Positions 58,946 to 64,000 of a stretch of 64,000 bases of DNA are shown here, piece by piece. The notes beneath the pieces were generated by a model that saw nothing but the letters and a program-made list of their open reading frames with translations, was not told where the DNA came from and did not search any database. Source of the stretch: Oscillospiraceae bacterium (lineage in GTDB: Bacteria > Bacillota > Clostridia > Oscillospirales > Oscillospiraceae); NCBI GenBank assembly GCA_017410425.1, contig JAFQQV010000035.1, positions 32,535 through 96,534 of the forward strand. Reading direction: 5' to 3'. The first letter of the stretch is position 1, and each line of letters starts with the position of its first letter. The position numbers and the translations under genes were made by a program.

Positions 58946-59665
58946 ATGGATATTTACAAGATAAACGATATAGGCCAGCTTATTAACGGCAACCCCTATG
59001 TGGGCCGCGGTATTGTTATCGGCAAGACTGCCGACGGCAAGAAGGCAGCAGCCGCTTATTTCATCATGGGCAGAAGCGCCAACAGCCGCAACAGAGTTTT
59101 CACCGTCAAAGAGGGTGAGATTTTCACCGAGCCCTTTGATGCATCCAAGGTTGAAGACCCCAGCCTCATTATCTATGCCGCAATCCGCAGCTTTGAAAAC
59201 AAGCTCATCGTCACCAACGGTGACCAGACCGACACCATTTACGAGGGCCTGAAGGCCGGCAAGAGCTTCTCTCAGGCACTGACCGCAAGAGAGTTTGAGC
59301 CCGATGCCCCCAACCTCACTCCCCGCATCAGCGGTATGCTCAGCTTCGCCGATTCCGATTTCAGCTATGAGATGAGCATTCTCAAGAGCGCAGATGCCGA
59401 AGGCAGCGCCTGCAACCGCTACACCTTCTCCTATGCAGCGCTCAATGGCCTTGGCCACTTTATCCACACCTATGTCACCGACGGCAACCCCATCCCCACC
59501 TTCCAGGGCGAGCCTGAGCGCGTGGCAATTCCCGACTGCATTGACTGCTTTACCAGCAGCATCTGGGAAAACCTTGATGAAAACAACAAGATTTCCCTCT
59601 ACACCCGCTACATTGACCTTGAAACAGGCAGCTATGAGGAGCGCCTGATCAATAAAAATAAGTAA
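58946..59665 (+). CDS. IMP cyclohydrolase, PurO-like family
   Basis: A 239-residue protein of the archaeal-type IMP cyclohydrolase family: INGNPYVGRGIVIGKTADGK near the N-terminus, YFIMGRSANSRNRVF, VTNGDQTDTIYEGL and the C-terminal ERVAIPDCI. It would carry out the last step, closing FAICAR to IMP, normally done by the N-terminal half of bifunctional PurH. Its partner, an AICAR formyltransferase without that half, is the next gene, supporting the assignment. Confidence 0.88.
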   Translation: MDIYKINDIGQLINGNPYVGRGIVIGKTADGKKAAAAYFIMGRSANSRNRVFTVKEGEIFTEPFDASKVEDPSLIIYAAIRSFENKLIVTNGDQTDTIYEGLKAGKSFSQALTAREFEPDAPNLTPRISGMLSFADSDFSYEMSILKSADAEGSACNRYTFSYAALNGLGHFIHTYVTDGNPIPTFQGEPERVAIPDCIDCFTSSIWENLDENNKISLYTRYIDLETGSYEERLINKNK

Positions 59666-59681
59666 TTACAAGGAGCGAGAC

Positions 59682-60860
59682 ATGAAAGAGCTGGAACTTA
59701 AGTATGGCTGCAACCCCAATCAGAAGCCTTCCCGTATCTTCGTGAAAGACGGAAGCGAGCTTCCCATCACCGTGCTCAACGGCAAACCCGGTTATATCAA
59801 TCTTCTTGACGCTTTCAACTCCTGGCAGCTTGTCAAGGAACTGAAAGAAGCCACCGGCCTTCCCTCTGCCGCATCCTTCAAGCATGTATCTCCCGCCGGT
59901 GCCGCCGTTGGCCTGCCTCTGAGCGAAACCGACAGAAAAATATATTTCGTTGACGAGAATGCAGAGCTCTCTCCCATCGCCTGTGCATATATCCGTGCCC
60001 GCGGCGCTGACCGTCTCTGCTCCTTCGGCGACTGGGCAGCCCTCAGCGACACCTGCGACGCTGCCACCGCAATGTACCTCAAGTATGAGGTCTCCGACGG
60101 CGTTATCGCTCCCGATTACACCGAGGAAGCTCTTGAAATACTCAAGACCAAGAAAAAGGGCGGCTACAATGTTGTGAAGATCGACCCCGATTACGTCCCC
60201 GCTCCCTCTGAGTGCAAGGATGTTTACGGTGTCACCTTTGAGCAGGGCCGCAACAACTTCCGTATCGACAGAGAGCTGCTTTCCAACATCGTTACCAAGA
60301 ACAAGGAACTCAGTGATGCCGCCGCTATCGACATGATGGTAGCCCTCATCACCCTCAAGTATACCCAGTCCAACTCCGTCTGCTATGTCAAGGACGGTCA
60401 GGCCATCGGTGTGGGTGCCGGCCAGCAGAGCCGTATCCACTGCACCAGACTTGCCGGCGACAAGGCCGACAAGTGGTATCTGCGCCAGCATCCCATGGTT
60501 CTGGGCCTGCAGTTTGTGGATGATATCCGCCGCCCCGACCGTGACAACGCCATCGACATTTACACCTCCAACGAGTACATGGACGTTCTCGAAGAAGGCG
60601 AGTGGCAGAAGGTGTTCAAGGTAAAGCCCGAGGTTCTTACCGAGGAAGAGAAGAAGCGCTGGATCGCCACCCAGACCGGTGTTACCTGCGGCAGCGACGC
60701 TTTCTTCCCCTTTGGCGATAATGTAAAGCGCGCATACAAGAGCGGCGTAAAGTACATTGCCGAGCCCGGCGGCAGCATCCGCGATGACAATGTTATCGAA
60801 ACTGCCGACAGCTATGACATGGTTATGTCCTTCACCGGTATGCGCCTGTTCCACCATTAA
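59682..60860 (+). CDS. AICAR formyltransferase, stand-alone (PurH C-terminal type)
   Basis: A 392-residue enzyme corresponding to the transformylase part of PurH: KYGCNPNQKPSRIF, catalytic Lys-His in AASFKHVSPAGAAVG, KYTQSNSVCYVKDGQAIGVG, GAGQQSRIHCTRLAG and the C-terminal FTGMRLFHH. It formylates AICAR with 10-formyl-THF. The IMP cyclohydrolase domain is absent and provided by the previous gene. Its substrate ZMP is the ligand of the operon riboswitch. Confidence 0.93.
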   Translation: MKELELKYGCNPNQKPSRIFVKDGSELPITVLNGKPGYINLLDAFNSWQLVKELKEATGLPSAASFKHVSPAGAAVGLPLSETDRKIYFVDENAELSPIACAYIRARGADRLCSFGDWAALSDTCDAATAMYLKYEVSDGVIAPDYTEEALEILKTKKKGGYNVVKIDPDYVPAPSECKDVYGVTFEQGRNNFRIDRELLSNIVTKNKELSDAAAIDMMVALITLKYTQSNSVCYVKDGQAIGVGAGQQSRIHCTRLAGDKADKWYLRQHPMVLGLQFVDDIRRPDRDNAIDIYTSNEYMDVLEEGEWQKVFKVKPEVLTEEEKKRWIATQTGVTCGSDAFFPFGDNVKRAYKSGVKYIAEPGGSIRDDNVIETADSYDMVMSFTGMRLFHH

Positions 60861-60872
60861 TCGGAGGTCAGT

Positions 60873-62141
60873 ATGAATATTCTTGTAGTTGGCGGCGGCG
60901 GACGCGAGCACGCCATAATTAAGAAGATAAAGGAAAACCCTGATGTCAGCACCATCTATGCCCTGCCCGGCAACGGCGGCATGGAGGAAGCTGTCTGCAC
61001 CGGTATCGGTGCTACCGACATTGAGGGTATCAAGAATTTTGCAAAGAACAATCAGATAGATTTCGCCGTGGTCGCACCCGACGATCCTCTGGTTCTGGGC
61101 TGCGTGGACGAGCTGGAAGCCATGGGCATTCCCTGCTTCGGCCCCGAGGCCAAGGCTGCCATCATCGAGGGCAGCAAGGTCTTTTCCAAGAACCTGATGA
61201 AAAAGTACGGTATCCCCACCGCGGAGTATGAGGTCTTTACCGAGGCCGAGGCTGCACTCAAGTATCTTGAGACTGCTCCCATCCCCACCGTTATCAAGGC
61301 CGACGGTCTTGCTCTGGGCAAGGGCGTTATCATCGCCGAAAGCCGCGAGGATGCCATGACCGCTGTGCGCGAAATGATGCAGGGCGGCAAATTCGGCAAG
61401 AGCGGTGAGCGCGTTGTTATCGAGGAGTTCCTTACCGGCCCCGAGGTCACCGTGCTGAGCTTTACCGACGGCAATGTGGTTGTCCCCATGGTCTCCTCCA
61501 TGGACCACAAGCGCGCCGGCGACAATGACACCGGTCTCAACACCGGCGGCATGGGCGTTATCGCTCCCAATCCCTATTACACCAAGGCCATCGCAGAGGA
61601 GTGCATGGAGAAGATCTTCATGCCCACCATCAATGCCATGAACGCCGAGGGCCGTACCTTCAAGGGCTGCCTCTACTTTGGTCTGATGCTTACCCCCAAT
61701 GGCCCCAAGGTCATTGAGTATAACTGCCGTTTCGGCGATCCCGAGACTCAGGTTGTCCTGCCCCTGCTGGAAAGCGACCTGCTGACCATCATGAAGGCTG
61801 TCCGCGAGAGCAAGCTCTCTGAGACTGAGGTCAAGATCCGCAACGAGCACGCCTGCTGTGTCATCATGGCCTCCAAGGGCTATCCCGAAAGCTATGAAAA
61901 GGGCTTTGAAATCAGCATTCCCGCTGAGATAAAGGACAAGGTCTATGTTGCCGGCGCCAAGCTCTCCGAGGGCAAGCTGCTCACCAATGGCGGCCGCGTT
62001 CTGGGCGTCACCGAGAAGGCCGACAGCCTGAAGGAAGCCATCGACAAGGCCTATGCAGCCGTTGAGAAGATTCACTTTGACAATGCCTACTACCGCCATG
62101 ATATCGGCGCAAGGGCAATGAAGGCCGCAGCGGAGGTATAA
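60873..62141 (+). CDS. purD: GAR synthetase (phosphoribosylamine-glycine ligase)
   Basis: A 422-residue ATP-grasp enzyme: NILVVGGGGREHAII, FGPEAKAAIIEGSKVFSKNL, VIKADGLALGKGVIIAE, and GMGVIAPNPYY. It joins phosphoribosylamine and glycine. It follows the formyltransferase by 12 bp with TCGGAGG, and ends 1 bp before purL. Confidence 0.96.
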   Translation: MNILVVGGGGREHAIIKKIKENPDVSTIYALPGNGGMEEAVCTGIGATDIEGIKNFAKNNQIDFAVVAPDDPLVLGCVDELEAMGIPCFGPEAKAAIIEGSKVFSKNLMKKYGIPTAEYEVFTEAEAALKYLETAPIPTVIKADGLALGKGVIIAESREDAMTAVREMMQGGKFGKSGERVVIEEFLTGPEVTVLSFTDGNVVVPMVSSMDHKRAGDNDTGLNTGGMGVIAPNPYYTKAIAEECMEKIFMPTINAMNAEGRTFKGCLYFGLMLTPNGPKVIEYNCRFGDPETQVVLPLLESDLLTIMKAVRESKLSETEVKIRNEHACCVIMASKGYPESYEKGFEISIPAEIKDKVYVAGAKLSEGKLLTNGGRVLGVTEKADSLKEAIDKAYAAVEKIHFDNAYYRHDIGARAMKAAAEV

Positions 62142-62142
62142 T

Positions 62143-64000
62143 ATGGTATACAGAGTATTTGTAGAAAAGAAGAGCGAGCTTGCAAACGAGGCCAAGGCCC
62201 TGTACTCCGAGCTCAAGAATCTGCTGGGTATCGGGAGCCTTGAAAATGTCCGCGTTTTCAACCGCTATGATGTGGAGAACATTGACTCCGAGCTGTTTGA
62301 CTATGCCAAGGGCACCGTCTTTTCCGAGCCCCAGCTGGACATAGTCTCCGATGAGATCGACACCGAGGGCGCCCTTGCCTTCGCAGTTGAGTTCCTGCCC
62401 GGTCAGTATGACCAGCGTGCAGACTCTGCCGCCCAGTGCATCCAGATAATCTCCCAGGGTGAGCGTCCTCTGGTTCGCTCCGCCAAGGTCTATCTGCTCT
62501 ACGGCGCGCTGAGCCAGCAGCAGATTGCCGAAATCAAAAAGTATGTTATCAACCCCGTTGAGGCAAGAGAGGCAGACTTTGCCCTGCCTGAGACTCTGGC
62601 CGTCAACTACGATATCCCCAGCAGCGTTGACACTGTTGAGGGCTTCATAAATCTTGATGAAGAGGGCCTTGCCGCCTACATCAAGGCCAAGGGTCTTGCC
62701 ATGGACATTGACGATCTGCGCTTTGTCCGTGACTACTTCAAGGCTGAGGGCCGCGACCCCTCCATCACCGAGATCAAGGTTATCGACACCTACTGGTCTG
62801 ACCACTGCCGTCACACCACCTTCCTCACCACCATTGACAGCGTTAAGTTCGAGGACGAGCTGCTGCAGAAGGCTTACGAGGAATACGTTCAGGTCCGCGC
62901 TGACCTGAACCGCACCAAGCCCATCTGCCTCATGGATCTGGCCACCATTGCTGTGCGCCATCTCAAGAAGGCTGGCAAGCTCAATAAACTGGATGAGTCT
63001 GAGGAGATCAACGCCTGCACCGTCAAGATTGATGTAGAGGTAGACGGCGTTTCCGAGCCCTGGCTGCTCCTGTTCAAGAACGAGACCCATAACCACCCCA
63101 CCGAGATAGAGCCCTTCGGCGGTGCTGCAACCTGCATTGGCGGCGCTATCCGTGACCCCCTGTCCGGCCGCTCCTATGTCTATGGCGCAATGCGCGTCAC
63201 CGGTGCAGCCGACCCCCTCAAGCCTGTCAATGAGACTATCCCCGGCAAGCTGCCCCAGCGCAAGATCGTCACCACCGCTGCCGCAGGCTATTCCTCCTAC
63301 GGCAACCAGATCGGCCTTGCCACCGGCATTGTCGATGAGCTTTACCACCCCGGCTACGCTGCAAAGCGTATGGAGATCGGTGCAGTGGTAGCAGCCGCTC
63401 CCGCTGAGAATGTCCGCCGCGAAGTTCCTGCACCCGGTGATGTCATCATCCTGCTGGGCGGTGCCACCGGCCGTGACGGCATCGGCGGCGCCACCGGCTC
63501 TTCCAAGAGCCACACTGCCCAGTCCCTTGAGACCTGCGGTGCAGAGGTTCAGAAGGGCAATGCCCCTGAGGAGCGCAAGCTCCAGCGTCTGTTCCGCAAC
63601 GGTGATGCCTGCCGCATGATCAAGCGCTGCAACGACTTCGGCGCAGGCGGTGTTTCCGTCGCCGTTGGCGAGCTGGCACCCGGCCTTGATATTGACCTGA
63701 ACGCCGTACCCAAGAAGTACGAGGGTCTGGACGGCACCGAGCTTGCCATTTCCGAGTCTCAGGAGCGTATGGCTGTTGTGGTCGAGGCCAAGGACGTTGA
63801 TGGCTTCCTCAAGCTTGCAGCTGAGGAGAACCTGAACGCTGTCATTATCGCCACTGTCAAGGCTGATCCCCGCCTGACCATGAAGTGGAACGGCAAGACC
63901 ATCGTTGACATTTCCCGCGCATTCCTCGATTCCAACGGTGCTGAAAAGCACATTGACGTTGTTGCCGCCGCTCCCGAAGCCTATGCCAAGGAAGTTTCCG
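62143..64000 (+). CDS. purL: FGAM synthase, large type, N-terminal part (cut by window edge)
   Basis: 619 codons are visible from ATG 62143 (MVYRVFVEKKSELANEAKAL), overlapping nothing, behind GCGGAGG. It has an N-terminal PurS-like domain, a linker with YWSDHCRHTTFLTTID, and the first AIR-synthetase-like half (HNHPTEIEPFGGAATCIGGA, GGATGRDGIGGATGSSKSHT). This layout is that of the large single-chain PurL with a fused PurQ glutaminase (about 1250 residues), as in many Clostridia. The rest, including the glutaminase, lies beyond the window. Confidence 0.94.
   Translation, partial: MVYRVFVEKKSELANEAKALYSELKNLLGIGSLENVRVFNRYDVENIDSELFDYAKGTVFSEPQLDIVSDEIDTEGALAFAVEFLPGQYDQRADSAAQCIQIISQGERPLVRSAKVYLLYGALSQQQIAEIKKYVINPVEAREADFALPETLAVNYDIPSSVDTVEGFINLDEEGLAAYIKAKGLAMDIDDLRFVRDYFKAEGRDPSITEIKVIDTYWSDHCRHTTFLTTIDSVKFEDELLQKAYEEYVQVRADLNRTKPICLMDLATIAVRHLKKAGKLNKLDESEEINACTVKIDVEVDGVSEPWLLLFKNETHNHPTEIEPFGGAATCIGGAIRDPLSGRSYVYGAMRVTGAADPLKPVNETIPGKLPQRKIVTTAAAGYSSYGNQIGLATGIVDELYHPGYAAKRMEIGAVVAAAPAENVRREVPAPGDVIILLGGATGRDGIGGATGSSKSHTAQSLETCGAEVQKGNAPEERKLQRLFRNGDACRMIKRCNDFGAGGVSVAVGELAPGLDIDLNAVPKKYEGLDGTELAISESQERMAVVVEAKDVDGFLKLAAEENLNAVIIATVKADPRLTMKWNGKTIVDISRAFLDSNGAEKHIDVVAAAPEAYAKEVS

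Noticed and set aside
59649-62261. 870-codon open frame opposite purD and the AICAR formyltransferase genes
   Set aside because: Antisense to two certain pur genes. Its glycine/leucine/valine-rich pattern is the usual mirror of GC-rich coding DNA.
62008-63951. 647-codon open frame opposite purL
   Set aside because: Antisense shadow of purL, which shows clear FGAM synthase motifs on the plus strand.

Overview
The window looks like chromosomal DNA of a Gram-positive anaerobe of the class Clostridia, most likely a gut Oscillospirales/Oscillospiraceae-type organism. This is inferred from gene content, not from a marker gene. Supporting content: lipoprotein ABC systems, DegV, YerC/YecD, an EFR1-type flavodoxin-ferredoxin, a short NfeD plus SPFH pair, KUP behind a ydaO-class leader, a PurF without the catalytic cysteine, separate IMP cyclohydrolase and AICAR formyltransferase, and very many short palindromic intergenic repeats. 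There is no rRNA, CRISPR array, prophage or intact insertion sequence. Both ends cut genes: a threonine-aldolase-like gene at the left and purL at the right.

Layout. 1-1205: threonine-aldolase-like gene divergent from a LysR regulator. 1364-11134: two-component system divergent from a large solute-binding lipoprotein, two sugar-type ABC permeases, a HlyD-like adaptor and a MacB-periplasmic-core membrane protein. 11226-15453: FliB-like protein, ABC-F ATPase, DegV, RidA. 15525-21542: two carboxylate-type permeases (DUF819, DUF401), a ketopantoate-reductase-like enzyme, a class III aminotransferase and an EFR1 ferredoxin. 21805-24132: tRNA cluster Val-Phe-Gly-Cys, then the yerC-methyltransferase-hslO operon. 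24390-27774: NfeD/SPFH, hexokinase, small membrane exporter. 28025-31093: Zn/Cd-type P1B ATPase with a separate HMA chaperone, controlled by a divergent ArsR-AraC fusion. 31261-36628: OGG-type glycosylase, HflKC, a candidate structured ncRNA, an S24-like protein lacking catalytic residues, PlsC and an SDR. 36996-43769: MazF, a hypothetical protein, pyrimidine nucleoside phosphorylase, O-mannosyltransferase, and KUP under a c-di-AMP riboswitch. 43788-44765: a rearranged tRNA-Ala locus. 44766-49668: CcdA with a TlpA-MsrA-MsrB fusion, and a three-gene rhodanese/CoA-disulfide-reductase operon. 50134-54099: guaB-glnA and a formate/nitrite channel. 54255 to the end: a purine operon purE-C-F-M-N-(IMP cyclohydrolase)-(AICAR formyltransferase)-D-L behind a ZTP riboswitch.

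How the genes work together. The right third is nucleotide metabolism: the pur operon makes IMP, guaB commits IMP to GMP, and glnA supplies the glutamine consumed by PurF, PurL and GMP synthase. Two envelope redox modules (methionine sulfoxide repair and persulfide handling) lie side by side. The left 11 kb is the least characterised system: a sensor kinase/regulator next to a transporter whose binding protein carries a propeller-like N-terminal half and which is followed by efflux-type proteins without an ATPase.

The intergenic DNA is unusual. Repeat family A/B has TGTAGGG/CCCTACA ends, and family A copies provide the stop codons of two genes. Family C is the 'CTCCGTC...CCTCCC' type. Family D is a roughly 60-bp GC-rich element. 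Family E is a palindrome with core CCCGCTGCGCTGGG. Fragments of tRNA 3' ends are duplicated at both tRNA loci.
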